NCBI GenBank assembly: GCA_950097245.1
Contig: CATNCS010000003.1
Location: forward strand, 1-64,000
DNA length: 64,000 bases
Source of the DNA: an uncultured Oscillospiraceae bacterium
GTDB taxonomy: Bacteria; Bacillota; Clostridia; Oscillospirales; Oscillospiraceae
Direction of reading: 5' to 3'
Shown: piece by piece, positions 53,569 through 63,795 of the stretch
Layout of the letters: the number at the start of each line of letters is the position of its first letter
Numbering within the stretch: position 1 is the stretch's first letter
Program-made: the position numbers and the translations under genes
Notes under the pieces: model-generated
Databases searched by the model: none
Told to the model about the DNA's origin: nothing
Seen by the model: the letters and a program-made list of their open reading frames with translations, nothing else

Positions 53569-54195
53569 ATACTGAACCAGCCAAAAGAATTTTGGAACAT
53601 GCGGGCCCAGACCTATGATTTGACCTCCGGCAAAACCTATGCCGAAACCTACGACAAGACGGCGGCCAGCTCTCTCAAATACCTGAAGCCGTCGGACCGG
53701 GTGCTGGAATTCGCCTGCGGCACGGGACTGCTCACCCTGCGGCTGGCCCCCCATGTCGCCCGCCTCCGGGGCATCGACATCTCCCCCAGCATGGCGGATA
53801 TCGCCCGGGAAAAGGCCCGGGACATCCCCAACGTGGAGATTACCAACACCGATCTGTTTGACCCCTGCCTGGAGCCGGGGAGCTTCGACGCCGTGGCCGC
53901 CTACAACGTGCTGCTCTACCTCCCCGACCTGCCCGCCGCCCTGGCCCGTATCCGGGCGCTGCTCAAACCCGGCGGGGTGTTCCTGTCCGCCACCGACTGC
54001 CTGGCCTCCCGGCCCTCGGCGATGGGCCTGAAAAAGCTGGTGAACAGCCGCGCCGGAAAAATGCCCTACGTGGCCTTCTTCACCCAGCGGGGACTGGAGC
54101 GCAAAATCGCCCGGAGCGGCTTTGCCGTGCTGGAGCGGGAGAACCTGTTTCCCAACCCGCCCAATTTGTTTATCGCGGCCCGTGTCAAACCGTGA
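53569..54195 (+). CDS. Class I SAM-dependent methyltransferase; ATA (or CTG) start inferred
   Basis: A methyltransferase of about 208 residues with SAM motif [18 protein letters not shown], acidic motif [14 protein letters not shown] and post-motif [15 protein letters not shown]. The ORF track starts at ATG 53599, but there is no ribosome site near it. AAAGGAG at 53553-53559 is properly spaced for the ATA at 53569 or the CTG at 53572, and the extra residues (LNQPKEFWN) are the usual N-terminal helix of this family. The substrate is unknown. The 3' end overlaps the convergent glucan synthase gene by 11 bases. Confidence 0.82.
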   Translation: MLNQPKEFWNMRAQTYDLTSGKTYAETYDKTAASSLKYLKPSDRVLEFACGTGLLTLRLAPHVARLRGIDISPSMADIAREKARDIPNVEITNTDLFDPCLEPGSFDAVAAYNVLLYLPDLPAALARIRALLKPGGVFLSATDCLASRPSAMGLKKLVNSRAGKMPYVAFFTQRGLERKIARSGFAVLERENLFPNPPNLFIAARVKP

Positions 54196-57100
54196 CCTCC
54201 AGCCGGTGGTCTCCAGTCAGCTCCGCCAGAAGGACCCCGTCCTTGACCAATTTTCCGTCCAGAACGGCGGAATAGGCTCCGGTACGCTTGACAAAAATGC
54301 CCAGCGTTCCGCCGGGAAGCGTCCACTTCGCCTCGTACCCCGGCCAGTCTGGGGGGAGGTTGGGCTCCACCGTGAGCCGTCCCTCCGCCACCTTCAGCCC
54401 CAGCAGCTCCTGGACGGCAATCTGCCAGTACCACCCTGCCGCCCCGGTGTACCAGGACCACCCCGCCCGGCCCACCCGGCCGGGGGCATAGGACACATCG
54501 GCAGCGATGACATAGGGCTCCGCCCGGTAGATATCCGTCTCATGGCCCTCCGGCAGGAGGGCCTTTAAAATGGCCCAGCCGTCCCCAGGCCGGTCCAGCC
54601 GGAAGCAGGCCATGGCCAGCCAGACGGAGGCGTGGGTATACTGCCCGCCGTTCTCCCGCACCCCGGCGGGGTAGCCCTTGATATAGCCGGGGTCCTTCTC
54701 CCCCTGGCCGTCGAAGGCCGGGTCGAAGAGGCGCACCACCCCGTTTTTCCGGTCGAAGAGCCGGTCCAGGGCGGCAGAGAGGGCCTGGTCCGCCTGCTTC
54801 CGGTCCGTCCCCCCGGGAAAGAGGGCAAAGGACTGGGCGATGGAGTCGATCTGGCACTGATCGCTCTGCTCACTGCCCAGGGGGGTACCGTCCTCGTAGT
54901 AGCCCCTGCGGTACCAGCCCCCGTCCCAGGCGCTCTGGGCGGCCTGGAGCAGGCGGTCCGCATGGCGCAGCAGGTCGTCGGCCCGGGCCTCCTCGTCCAT
55001 CCGGCGGCACAGGACAGCGAAGTCCTGAAGCACCGCCGCCAGAAACCAGGTGAGCCAAACCGACTCACCTCCCACCTTGTCCATGCCGTCGTTCCAGTCG
55101 CCTCCCCCCATTTTGGCCAGGCCGTGGGGGCCCGTCCCCCGGCCCAGCGCGCAGAGAATGGCGACCAGGCCGTGGCGGTAGAGGTTCTCCCGCTTTTCGC
55201 TGACTCCGGGGACCTCGTACCGGTCCTTCTCCCCCGGCTCCAGGGTCCTGGCAGTCAGATAGGGGACCTCCTCCTCCAGAATACCCCAGTCTCCGGTGAC
55301 AGTACAGTAGCGGGCCGTCACCCAGGGCAGCCACAGCAGGTCGTCGGAGATGCGGGTGCGCACCCCCGCCCCCTGGGGCGGATGCCACCAGTGCTGCACA
55401 TCCCCCTCCTCAAACTGCCGGGAGGCGGCCAGGAGCAGCTGTTCCCTTGTACGCTCCGGCCAGGTGTACACCAGTGCCGCCGCGTCCTGGAGCTGGTCCC
55501 GGAAGCCGAAGGCCCCGCCGTTCTGGTACTGGCTGGTTCGGGCCATCAGCCGGCAGGCAATCACCTGATAGAGACACCAGCCGCTCACATACCGGTCCAG
55601 CACCCCGTCCGGGGTTTTCACCGTGAGGGCGGAGACCTTCTCCCTCCACCAGGCCAGGGTCCGCTCCTGCTCCTGCCGGAAGTCCTCCCGGAAGAAGCGG
55701 GAGCAGGGCCGCCCGGCCCTCTCCTTGGTCACCAGAGACGCGGGCTGTCCCTCGCTCAGGGCGGCGGAGAGAACTTCCCCCTCCCCCAGGCGGTAAAGAA
55801 TCCGGCCGGAGGCCCCGGAGAGGGTAAAGCGGAGAATGCGCCGGTTTCCCTCCAGAGGAACGAAGCCCTCCACGGTCAGCAGGGGCGGCCTTTGGCCGCC
55901 CGTCCCCAAGTTTTCTCTCAGCTCCTTCTCCCACCGGGCGAAGCCGGGGCCGCAGGTCACGGTACAGGGCAGACCGTCCCCGGCGGCAAAGGCAGATACG
56001 TCGCGGCCGTCCAGGCTTACTGCAATCTTTTCCTGTCCGCCCACAGCCAGCGGATCGTTGGCCCAGGAGGTCAGTCTGCCCTCCCGGGAGTTCCCTCCCG
56101 ACCAGAGGAAGCCCGCCCCCGTCTCGTCGGCAAGCCAGCCGAAGTCTGGATTACACAACACCTGACTCCATCCCACCGGGGGAAGGTTCTCCCCGCAGCG
56201 GATGGTGACGGTGTCCCCCTCCATCTCCCAGGAGGCGGGACCGGGGGACAGACGGACGGGGGGAGGCGGGGAGATTTCCTCCCTGTGGGGCCCGACCACC
56301 TGGGCGGGCCATTCCCCGCCCTCCGTCTTGCTCTGTTGGCCCGCCGGGGTTGTCGGGCCCCACATATTGCCCCCTACAGGCGGCAAAACTGCCTTGGCCC
56401 AGTCCAGCACCGGCGGGGCTGCGTCGGGCCCGGCCAGGTGGATGCCTCCCCTGGCCCCCAAAGAAGACTCCGCCCCCAGCTTCTTCAGCTCTGACCTCAG
56501 CCCAGAGCGGAGAGGCCGGCGGTAGTCGCCCCCCTCCTCCAGCAGAAGAACCAGGTCGAAGGAATATCCCGCCCGGCTGAGGAGCTGGTGCCAGCGGCAC
56601 CACAGGACAGCCTGCTCCACATCGTCCGGCCCGGACAGGGTCCCGGCGGCAATGGGCAGGTCTCCGGAGATGCCATAGGGCCACAGGGCGGACTGGGGCG
56701 GGCGGTCCTTCTCCTCCACTGCGTTCAGCCGGGCCAGCAGGTGGAAGGCCCCCAGGGCCTCCTCCTCGCTGAGGGCCAGCTTCTGAGCGATGGGGGCCAG
56801 GGAGGCGGGCCCCCCTGTCTTTCCCTCCAGCATCCGCCGGACGCCCCCCTGGGCGGCGGCGGGGCTGTCCCCCAGAGCCAGGGCCAGAGAGAAGGCGCTC
56901 CGCTCCCCGCTCCCCAGAGATATCGGGATCCGGATCATCAGACAGGGGTCGGAGCCCACAGCATTTTGAAGCGGCCCTGACTTTCGGTTCGGCAGAGCCC
57001 GCAGACCGCCCCTTCCCAGGACGGCGGCCCGGTCCAGGCTGGCGGAGCTCCCCTCCCCCGTCCAGGCGGCGGCCAGCCACGGCCCCTCCTCCGTTCCCCG

Positions 57101-60100
57101 GGGGCGGCGGTGGAACAGAGCCCCCTTTCCCTCCAGGGAGCCCTCCAGAAACAGCCGGGAGAAGGCGGGGTGGGCGTCAAAGTCCCGTTGGGGGCACAGG
57201 ACGGGCTCCAGGTAAAACAGCAGCTCCCCCTCCAGCCGCTTTTTCCCGGTCCACCGCAGCTCCACCCGGCGCAGCTCCCCGTTCTCCCGCCGGGGGACGG
57301 ACAGGTCAATTCGGGCGGACAGGCCCTCCCGCTCAAATTTCCAGCACGCCCCTGAGGCGTCGAACTCCCAGCGATATCTCCCATTCTGAAACAGGGGGGC
57401 GGGAGTCAGGCCCGCAAGGCCGGCGGGACCGCTGAAGAAAACAGACACTCCGGCGGGGGCATAGTACTCCCCCGGCTTGGCCAGGGTGACGGAATTTTCT
57501 CCTGCCTTGGAGCTGGTCAGGCCGTTGTCACAGGCCAGCAGGCTGTAGCTGCCGTTGGACAACAGATGACACCGGGGATATTTCCGTCCCCAGTCCTCCC
57601 CCTCCCGCACCAAAGCGGGGCCGGAGCCGGGGCGGAGCCTGGCGGGGAAGTCCCGCTCCTCCTGCTTCATGATGGGGGCCCCCACCGGCACCCGCTCCTG
57701 AAGCAGCTCCCGGTAGGCGGACATATCGCAGTCTCTCATGAACCGCCTCTGCATCACGTTGTCCCGGAGCACATTGTCAATCGCCACCAGGCTCATGCCC
57801 AGGTGGTGGGACATATAGGAGCGCACCACCTCGTGGTCCTCCTCCCCCGTCATCCGGGCGGGGGTGTAGTCCACCGCCTCGTAGAGCCCGTACCGTCCCT
57901 CCAGCCCCATATCCCGCAGGCGGCGCAGGTTGCGCAACGCGCTTCGGGGGGCCAGCAGCAGGGCTAAAAAGGAGGCGTAGGGGGCCACCACCAGCTCGGT
58001 GTCCAGCCCCCGCTTCAGCCCCAGGGCCTGGACCCCGTGGGCCTTGTACTGGTAGCTCATGCCGGGGTCGAAGGCGTAGAAGCCCGACTCTGAAATACCC
58101 CAGGGCCTCTTTGTCTTGTCCCCCCGCCGCTTCTGGGCGTAGATACAGAAGGACAGGGTCTCATACAGGAAGGAGTTGGGCTCACAAGGCAGCAGGAGGT
58201 TGGGCATGAAGTACTCGAACATGGTGCCCGTCCAGGAGGCCATGCCGCAGTAGTCGTTGTCCCCCAGCAGCATACGGCCCAGCCGCCGCCAGTGGCGGGC
58301 GGGGACCTCCCCCCGGGCCACGCTGATAAAGCTGGTCTGCCGGGCCTCGCTGGCCATCAGGTCGTAGAAGCCGTCGGTGAGCCTGTCCTGTTCCACCTCA
58401 TAGCCGATGGAGAACAGCCGCCGCTCCCGGTCAAACAGCGGGGCGCAGTCCATGGCGTCGGACAGTACCTCGGCCCGCCGGGCCAGGGCGGTCTCCCCCC
58501 ACTGGTACAGCCCCTCCCGCAGGGCGATGAGACAGCCCCGCAGATTGCCGCTGTCCACGGTGGACACGTACCTGGGGTGGAGGGGCTTGGCGGTGGCGGT
58601 GTCATACCAGTTGTACAGGTGTCCCTTCCACTTGTCCAGCCCCTCCACCGTGTCCAGGATGTGGGAGATCAGCTCCACTGCCCGCCTCCGAGGCAGAATA
58701 TCCAGGTCGGCCGCCGCCATGACCGACAGCAGAGCCATGCCGATGTTGGTGGGGGAGGTCCGCCGGGCCAGGGCCGGGCCCGGCTGCTCCTGCCAGTTGT
58801 CCGGGGGGAGGAAGTGGTCCTCCTCCCGGAGGAATTTGTCAAAATACCGCCAGATCAGGGTGGCCTGGTGGAGGAGGAAGGCCCGGTCGGCGGGGGGCAG
58901 GGCCCGTCCCTTTCGGGAGGGCCGGCTCACCGCCCAGGCCAGCACCGGGGCCAGCAGCCAGACAAGGCCCACCGCCTTTCCAAACCGAAGCTGGGCAAAA
59001 AAGATCACAAACACCCCCACCGCCGCCGAAAACCAGGCCTTTTTGAAGTAGAAGGGGATGCTCCCCTTCCCCTTTTCCGTCTGGGCGGCAGTGACCCAGG
59101 CCAGCAGATTTTTGTGGGAAATTGTCATCCGCCACAGGGCGGAGGATATTGCCGTCAGGGAGATATAGGCCTGATAGGGCAGGAAGATGAGCTGAACTGC
59201 GGTCTGCAAAATGGCCCCGGCCAGGCCGGCAATGACGGTGGAGTGGTACCGCCGCCGCTTGCCCGACCGCCGCACGGCCAGCTCCGCCCCGGACAGCAGC
59301 AGGTTGGAGGCGGCGGCCACCACCGCCACGCCCCCCGCCCAGGCAAACACCCGCCCGGAGAAGCACATGCCCAGCACCAGAGTCAGCTGGGTAAAGATGG
59401 GGCTCAGAGACCGGCGGAGGTTGTCCAGAATCTTCCATCTGGCCAGGGGCGGCAGGGGGTTGTCCTCTCTCCCCCCGCACCCGTCCGGCACGCGCCCCCC
59501 CAGCCAGGGCAGCAGCTGCCAGTCCCCCCGAATCCACCGGTGGAGCCGGGCGAAGTAGCCGTATACCTGCCAGGGACAGCCGTCGGTGAGCTCCACCTCC
59601 CCCAGCAGCCCCGCCCGGAGGTAGCTGCCCTCCAGCAGGTCGTGGGACAGGATGGTGTTGTCAGGGAAGCGGCCGTCCAGACAGGTGTGGAAGGCCTCCA
59701 CCGAGAATACCCCCTTGCCGGTGTAGGTGCCCTGGTCGAAGAGGTCGTGGTAGACGTCGCTGGCGGTGGAGCCGTAGGGGTCCACGCCCCCCAAGCCGCC
59801 GAAAAGCTTGGCGAAGAAGGACCTGTTGGCCGCCTCCAGCTCCACCGCCACCCGGGGCTGGAACAGGGCGTGGCCGGCGGTGACAACCTTCTTTTTCGGG
59901 TCGATCACCGGCTGGTTCAGGGGGTGGAGCATGGCCCCGGTGAGCTCCCGGGCGGTGCCCACGTTGAGGCTGGTGTCCGAGTCCAACGTGATGACATACT
60001 TCACCTGGCGCAGCCAGCCCCTCTCCCCCGCCTTCACCTCCAGGCCGGTGTGCCTCCCCTTCAACAGCCGTACCAGCTCGGTGAGGGCCCCCCGCTTCCG

Positions 60101-61435
60101 CTCCCAGCCCATATAGCGCTCGTCCCGCTGGCTGAAGGCCGGGGTGCGGAAGAACAGATAGAAGCCCCCGCCGTACTTGGCATTGAGGGCGTCAATCTCC
60201 TTGCGGGCGCTGTCCAGCCAGGCTCGGCCCTCCGCCCCCATGGGGGTATTGCTGTCGGGCAGGTCAGCCAGAATGCCCAGCCGCAGCTCCGGGCCCGCGT
60301 CCCGGTTGGCCAGGCGGTAGCGCTCCAGAAGAGCGGCCAGCCTGGGTCCGCTGTCCTCCCCGGTGAGGAGGGACACCACCACGCACAGGGTCCGGCCCTC
60401 CCGGGGAATGCCCCCCTCCAGCTCCATCCTGGGCACCGGCCGGGGCGGGACAAGGCGGACCAGCAGGAAGTCCAGCACGTTTTTCACAATGTCGGACAGG
60501 GGCAGGATGAGCAGCAGGGCGGCCAGCGGTGTCCCCGCCGCCCGCCACAGGGCCAGTGCCGCAATGAGGGACAGGCCGGCTACCGCCACGCCGTAGCTCA
60601 CCCCGGAGCGGGGCCGCTCCTCCCTGCCCAGGGGCTCCCGGTAGAGGTACCAGCCCACGTGGCGGCGGGCTCCCTCCCCCTTTTTGGCCAGCTCCAGAGC
60701 GCGGCGGGCGGTCTCCTCCTCCCCCGGCCCTCGCTTTTTCGCCAGCTGGCACACCCTCTGCCGGTAGCGGCGGCGGGTATCCTCATCCATGCGGGGGTAG
60801 TGGCCCGAGGGGTCCTGGACCAGCACCCGTTCCACCCGGCTGGCCCCCTCCAGCAGGGCGGTCCACTCCCCGCCGGACAGGGCCCGCAGGGCGGTAAAGA
60901 CGGCCCCCATCTCCTCAGAAGGCACCTTGTCCTCCTTGATGGCCTCCAAATCGCCGCACAATCGGGCCAGCCGCTCTGCCAGCACCCCGGCCAGGGCGGG
61001 AACAAGGAGGGACAGCTCCCGCTCCGTCAGGGGACACACCGACTGAAAGCCCTCCAAAAACAGGGCCAGCCGCCCCTGGTGGAGGTCGGGCACCGCCCAC
61101 AGAGCGCTCCGGGCACAGCACTGAAGAAGGGCCTCTCCCCCCGCCGTCCCCCGGAGGGGCTTACCTCCTCTGAGCGCCTCCCGGGCCCGCTCCCCCTCCC
61201 GGACGGCCAGGTAGTGGTTGTCCAGCAGCCACTCCGCCGCCCCGGGCAGGGCGGTCTGTCCGGCGCTCCACAGGTTCAGCGCCTCCCGGGCCCGGCACAC
61301 CGTCCTTAAATCGGCCTTCAGCCCCCGGGACAGAGCGCGGCAGGAGACCACCCCCGACCGCTTCAGCTCCTTGGCGGCGTTGGCCGCGTATCGCTTTAAA
61401 TGCATGTCGTCCATAGGGACGTGCGGGGTATTCAT
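54185..61435 (-). CDS. NdvB-like cyclic beta-1,2-glucan synthase
   Basis: A 2416-residue multidomain membrane enzyme. About residues 1-270: N-terminal helical region. About 275-330: TM segments. About 350-800: GT84 glycosyltransferase with [25 protein letters not shown] and [15 protein letters not shown], followed by further TM helices. About 900-1260: glycoamylase-like domain with [19 protein letters not shown] and [16 protein letters not shown]. Then two GH94-type beta-sandwich/phosphorylase parts, the last with [13 protein letters not shown] (about 1977) and [15 protein letters not shown] (about 2113). It is expected to build and cyclise beta-1,2-glucan. It is shorter than many homologues (about 2800), and two segments look like in-frame insertions of the genomic palindromic repeat. 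Confidence 0.9.
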   Translation of the reverse strand: MNTPHVPMDDMHLKRYAANAAKELKRSGVVSCRALSRGLKADLRTVCRAREALNLWSAGQTALPGAAEWLLDNHYLAVREGERAREALRGGKPLRGTAGGEALLQCCARSALWAVPDLHQGRLALFLEGFQSVCPLTERELSLLVPALAGVLAERLARLCGDLEAIKEDKVPSEEMGAVFTALRALSGGEWTALLEGASRVERVLVQDPSGHYPRMDEDTRRRYRQRVCQLAKKRGPGEEETARRALELAKKGEGARRHVGWYLYREPLGREERPRSGVSYGVAVAGLSLIAALALWRAAGTPLAALLLILPLSDIVKNVLDFLLVRLVPPRPVPRMELEGGIPREGRTLCVVVSLLTGEDSGPRLAALLERYRLANRDAGPELRLGILADLPDSNTPMGAEGRAWLDSARKEIDALNAKYGGGFYLFFRTPAFSQRDERYMGWERKRGALTELVRLLKGRHTGLEVKAGERGWLRQVKYVITLDSDTSLNVGTARELTGAMLHPLNQPVIDPKKKVVTAGHALFQPRVAVELEAANRSFFAKLFGGLGGVDPYGSTASDVYHDLFDQGTYTGKGVFSVEAFHTCLDGRFPDNTILSHDLLEGSYLRAGLLGEVELTDGCPWQVYGYFARLHRWIRGDWQLLPWLGGRVPDGCGGREDNPLPPLARWKILDNLRRSLSPIFTQLTLVLGMCFSGRVFAWAGGVAVVAAASNLLLSGAELAVRRSGKRRRYHSTVIAGLAGAILQTAVQLIFLPYQAYISLTAISSALWRMTISHKNLLAWVTAAQTEKGKGSIPFYFKKAWFSAAVGVFVIFFAQLRFGKAVGLVWLLAPVLAWAVSRPSRKGRALPPADRAFLLHQATLIWRYFDKFLREEDHFLPPDNWQEQPGPALARRTSPTNIGMALLSVMAAADLDILPRRRAVELISHILDTVEGLDKWKGHLYNWYDTATAKPLHPRYVSTVDSGNLRGCLIALREGLYQWGETALARRAEVLSDAMDCAPLFDRERRLFSIGYEVEQDRLTDGFYDLMASEARQTSFISVARGEVPARHWRRLGRMLLGDNDYCGMASWTGTMFEYFMPNLLLPCEPNSFLYETLSFCIYAQKRRGDKTKRPWGISESGFYAFDPGMSYQYKAHGVQALGLKRGLDTELVVAPYASFLALLLAPRSALRNLRRLRDMGLEGRYGLYEAVDYTPARMTGEEDHEVVRSYMSHHLGMSLVAIDNVLRDNVMQRRFMRDCDMSAYRELLQERVPVGAPIMKQEERDFPARLRPGSGPALVREGEDWGRKYPRCHLLSNGSYSLLACDNGLTSSKAGENSVTLAKPGEYYAPAGVSVFFSGPAGLAGLTPAPLFQNGRYRWEFDASGACWKFEREGLSARIDLSVPRRENGELRRVELRWTGKKRLEGELLFYLEPVLCPQRDFDAHPAFSRLFLEGSLEGKGALFHRRPRGTEEGPWLAAAWTGEGSSASLDRAAVLGRGGLRALPNRKSGPLQNAVGSDPCLMIRIPISLGSGERSAFSLALALGDSPAAAQGGVRRMLEGKTGGPASLAPIAQKLALSEEEALGAFHLLARLNAVEEKDRPPQSALWPYGISGDLPIAAGTLSGPDDVEQAVLWCRWHQLLSRAGYSFDLVLLLEEGGDYRRPLRSGLRSELKKLGAESSLGARGGIHLAGPDAAPPVLDWAKAVLPPVGGNMWGPTTPAGQQSKTEGGEWPAQVVGPHREEISPPPPVRLSPGPASWEMEGDTVTIRCGENLPPVGWSQVLCNPDFGWLADETGAGFLWSGGNSREGRLTSWANDPLAVGGQEKIAVSLDGRDVSAFAAGDGLPCTVTCGPGFARWEKELRENLGTGGQRPPLLTVEGFVPLEGNRRILRFTLSGASGRILYRLGEGEVLSAALSEGQPASLVTKERAGRPCSRFFREDFRQEQERTLAWWREKVSALTVKTPDGVLDRYVSGWCLYQVIACRLMARTSQYQNGGAFGFRDQLQDAAALVYTWPERTREQLLLAASRQFEEGDVQHWWHPPQGAGVRTRISDDLLWLPWVTARYCTVTGDWGILEEEVPYLTARTLEPGEKDRYEVPGVSEKRENLYRHGLVAILCALGRGTGPHGLAKMGGGDWNDGMDKVGGESVWLTWFLAAVLQDFAVLCRRMDEEARADDLLRHADRLLQAAQSAWDGGWYRRGYYEDGTPLGSEQSDQCQIDSIAQSFALFPGGTDRKQADQALSAALDRLFDRKNGVVRLFDPAFDGQGEKDPGYIKGYPAGVRENGGQYTHASVWLAMACFRLDRPGDGWAILKALLPEGHETDIYRAEPYVIAADVSYAPGRVGRAGWSWYTGAAGWYWQIAVQELLGLKVAEGRLTVEPNLPPDWPGYEAKWTLPGGTLGIFVKRTGAYSAVLDGKLVKDGVLLAELTGDHRLEVTV
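55882..55907. repeat. Palindromic repeat core inside the glucan synthase gene (a)
   Basis: caggggcggcctttggccgc-ccgtcc, matching the 'aggggcggcttttggccgcc' unit of repeat copy 7. It encodes the low-complexity stretch [10 protein letters not shown] in the protein. Confidence 0.55.
56284..56379. repeat. In-frame palindromic insertion inside the glucan synthase gene (b)
   Basis: Arms tgtggggcccgacc and tgtcgggccccaca enclose a 53-base centre; the left end on the coding strand reads tGTAGGGGgc like the dispersed repeat. Length 96 bases, 32 codons, encoding [15 protein letters not shown]...VVGPHRE, a stretch with no enzyme-like pattern. Confidence 0.6.
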
Positions 61436-61530
61436 AGAAACCCACCTCTCAGCGGAATATTCCTGTTCATTTTCCCCCGGCTATGGCGGAATATACCAAA
61501 AGAGCCGTTTCCCCCGTCAAGCATTTTGGC

Positions 61531-61559
61531 TTGACAAACGGAGCAAAATGTGGTAGACT
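61531..61559 (+). promoter_or_regulatory. Promoter of ylxM-ffh
   Basis: TTGACA (61531-61536), 17-base spacer, TAGACT (61554-61559), about 56 bp before the ylxM GTG. Confidence 0.75.
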
Positions 61560-61562
61560 TCC

Positions 61563-61590
61563 AAATGTAAAGTTAATTAGCTTTACATTT
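61563..61590. promoter_or_regulatory. Inverted repeat over the ylxM transcription start (candidate operator)
   Basis: AAATGTAAAG-ttaattag-CTTTACATTT, 10-bp perfect arms beginning three bases after the -10 box. Position fits a repressor site or a 5'-end stem-loop. Confidence 0.55.
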
Positions 61591-61614
61591 TTGATGTGAA
61601 GGAGGTCGTACTCC

Positions 61615-61980
61615 GTGAAAAGCCAGGCCTATCGCATGACTATGCTCTTTGATTTCTACGGCGACGTGCTGACAGACCGGCAGAAGGAGTTTTACGACCT
61701 CTACTACAACGAGGACCTGTCCCTGGGAGAAATCGCCGAGAACTACGGCATCACCCGCCAGGGTGTCCGGGACGTGATTGTCCGGGCGGAGGCCGTCCTC
61801 ACTGATTTGGAGGACAAAACCGGGCTTATCAAACGGTTCCACGCCACCCACCGCCAGCTGGAGCAGCTGCTCCAGGACGCCGACCGGATGCTGTCCCTGG
61901 CCGCCCGTCAGGACGACGGGGAGCTGGAGCGCCTGGCCCGTCAGATCCGGGACGGGGTGAAGACCCTGCTGAAGGAGTAA
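61615..61980 (+). CDS. ylxM: YlxM-type helix-turn-helix protein (SRP-associated)
   Basis: A 121-residue UPF0122/YlxM protein starting at GTG after GAAGGAGG. The HTH is LSLGEIAENYGITRQGVRDVIVRAEAVL, preceded by LTDRQKEFYDLYYNED. YlxM proteins are encoded next to ffh and bind signal recognition particle RNA/GTPases in studied relatives. ffh starts four bases after its stop. Confidence 0.92.
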   Translation: MKSQAYRMTMLFDFYGDVLTDRQKEFYDLYYNEDLSLGEIAENYGITRQGVRDVIVRAEAVLTDLEDKTGLIKRFHATHRQLEQLLQDADRMLSLAARQDDGELERLARQIRDGVKTLLKE

Positions 61981-61984
61981 GCCC

Positions 61985-63346
61985 ATGGCATTTGAAGGAC
62001 TTTCTGAAAAGCTGTCCGCCGCCTTTAAAAAGCTGCGGGGCAAGGGCCGGCTGTCCGAGGCCGACGTGAAGGAGGCCATGCGGGAGATTCGCCTGGCCCT
62101 GCTGGAGGCCGACGTCAGCTTCAAGGTGGTCAAGCAGTTCGTAGCCCAGGTCACCGAAAAGGCGGTGGGGGCCGACGTGCTGGAGGCCCTGTCCCCCGCC
62201 CAGCAGATCATCAAAATCGTCAACCAGGAGCTCACCGAGCTGATGGGCGGCGCGGCGGCCAAGCTGACCATCGCCTCCAAGCCGCCCACGGTGGTAATGA
62301 TGGTGGGCCTCCAGGGCGCGGGCAAGACCACCAACGGCGCGAAATTGGCCGGCCTGATGAAGAAGCAGAACGGCAAGCGGCCCCTGCTGGCCGCCTGCGA
62401 CATCTACCGCCCCGCCGCCATCCAGCAGCTGGAGGTGGTGGGCAAACAGCTGGACATCCCCGTGTTCCAGATGGGCCAGACCAACCCGGTGGACATCGCC
62501 AAGGCCGCCGTGGAGCACGCCAAAAAACACGGCAACGACATGGTATTCCTGGACACCGCCGGCCGGCTCCACGTGGACGAGGAGCTGATGGACGAGCTGC
62601 GGAACATCAAGGCCGCTGTGGAGCCTACCGAGATTCTGCTGGTGGTGGACGCCATGATCGGCCAGGACGCGGTGAATGCCGCCAAGGCCTTCGACGACGC
62701 CCTGGACATCGACGGCGTCCTCCTCACCAAGCTGGACGGCGACGCTCGGGGCGGCGCGGCCCTGTCCATCAAGGCGGTCACCGGCAAACCCATCAAGTTT
62801 GTGGGCGTGGGGGAGAAGCTGGACCAGATTGAGGTCTTCCACCCCGACCGCATGGCCAGCCGCATCCTGGGCATGGGGGACATGCTCTCCCTCATTGAAA
62901 AGGCGGAGCAGTCCTTCGACCAGAAAAAGGCCCTGGAGCTCCAGGAGAAGCTGCGGAAGAACAAGTTCACCCTCACCGACTTCTACGACCAGATGAAGCA
63001 GCTGAAAAACATGGGCTCCCTGTCCGAAATCGCCGGGATGCTTCCCGGTGTGAAGGCCAGCGACCTGGAGGGGGCCACTATGGACGAGAAGCTCCTCCAG
63101 CGGATGGAGGCCATCATCCTGTCTATGACCCCCGCCGAGCGGGAGGACCCCAAGCTGCTCAACTCCAGCCGGAAAAAGCGCATCGCCGCCGGGTCCGGCA
63201 CCCAGGTGGTGGACATCAACCGGCTGCTCAAGCAGTTCGACATGCTCCAGGCCATGACAAAGCAGTTCTCCGGCGGTAAGATGCCCAAAAATCTGCGGAA
63301 GATGATGGGTAAAAAGGGCCGGGGAATGCCCGGGATGCCGTTTTAG
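61985..63346 (+). CDS. ffh: Signal recognition particle protein Ffh
   Basis: A 453-residue SRP54 GTPase that targets nascent membrane and secreted proteins. N domain at 1-90; G domain with GLQGAGKTTNGAKLAGL (P-loop, about 105), DTAGRLHVDEEL and TKLDGDARGGAALS; C-terminal M domain with methionine-rich helices ending GMPGMPF. Normal length. Co-transcribed with ylxM. Confidence 0.97.
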   Translation: MAFEGLSEKLSAAFKKLRGKGRLSEADVKEAMREIRLALLEADVSFKVVKQFVAQVTEKAVGADVLEALSPAQQIIKIVNQELTELMGGAAAKLTIASKPPTVVMMVGLQGAGKTTNGAKLAGLMKKQNGKRPLLAACDIYRPAAIQQLEVVGKQLDIPVFQMGQTNPVDIAKAAVEHAKKHGNDMVFLDTAGRLHVDEELMDELRNIKAAVEPTEILLVVDAMIGQDAVNAAKAFDDALDIDGVLLTKLDGDARGGAALSIKAVTGKPIKFVGVGEKLDQIEVFHPDRMASRILGMGDMLSLIEKAEQSFDQKKALELQEKLRKNKFTLTDFYDQMKQLKNMGSLSEIAGMLPGVKASDLEGATMDEKLLQRMEAIILSMTPAEREDPKLLNSSRKKRIAAGSGTQVVDINRLLKQFDMLQAMTKQFSGGKMPKNLRKMMGKKGRGMPGMPF

Positions 63347-63354
63347 CAAAAAGA

Positions 63355-63471
63355 CCTCATCCGTCAGCGCCTAACGGCGCTGCCACCTTCCCCTAAAGGG
63401 GAAGGCTTTTGGTCCGCACCCCTTTAGCCTTCCCCTTTAGGGGAAGGTGCCCCCGAAGGGGGCGGATGAGG
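63355..63471. repeat. Second repeat family: nested inverted repeats between ffh and rpsP
   Basis: Outer arms cctcatccg/cggatgagg enclose two copies of ttcccctaaaggggaagg-type palindromes and a gcgcctaacggcgc hairpin, 117 bp in all. The layout resembles a small non-autonomous (MITE/REP-like) element. Confidence 0.72.
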
Positions 63472-63540
63472 AAAATCCGTTGGCAAGACACCCTGTGTGT
63501 TTTCCATATAACAAACAAATTCATTTGGAGGTGAAGATAC

Positions 63541-63780
63541 ATGGTTAAAATCAGACTGCGCCGCATGGGCGCGAAGAAGGCTCCCTTCTACCGCATCGTG
63601 GTGGCCGACTCCCGCTATCCCCGTGACGGCCGTTTCATCGAGGAGATCGGCATCTACAACCCCGTCACTGATCCCGCCGAGCTGAAGGTGGACGTGGACC
63701 GGGCTCAGGCCTGGATCAAGACCGGCGCTCAGCCCACCGAGACCGTCCGCGACCTGCTGAAAAAAGCCGGCGCCCTGTAA
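63541..63780 (+). CDS. rpsP: 30S ribosomal protein S16
   Basis: A 79-residue small-subunit protein, [37 protein letters not shown]..., a full-length S16. TGGAGGTG precedes the ATG. It follows ffh in the order typical of Firmicutes and is followed by khpA 15 bases later. Confidence 0.97.
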   Translation: MVKIRLRRMGAKKAPFYRIVVADSRYPRDGRFIEEIGIYNPVTDPAELKVDVDRAQAWIKTGAQPTETVRDLLKKAGAL

Positions 63781-63795
63781 GGCTGGAGGTCATTC

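Noticed and set aside
58292-61309. 1005-residue ORF on the + strand
   Set aside because: Antisense shadow of the glucan synthase gene; low-complexity PGQ/GGP-rich translation and no ribosome site.
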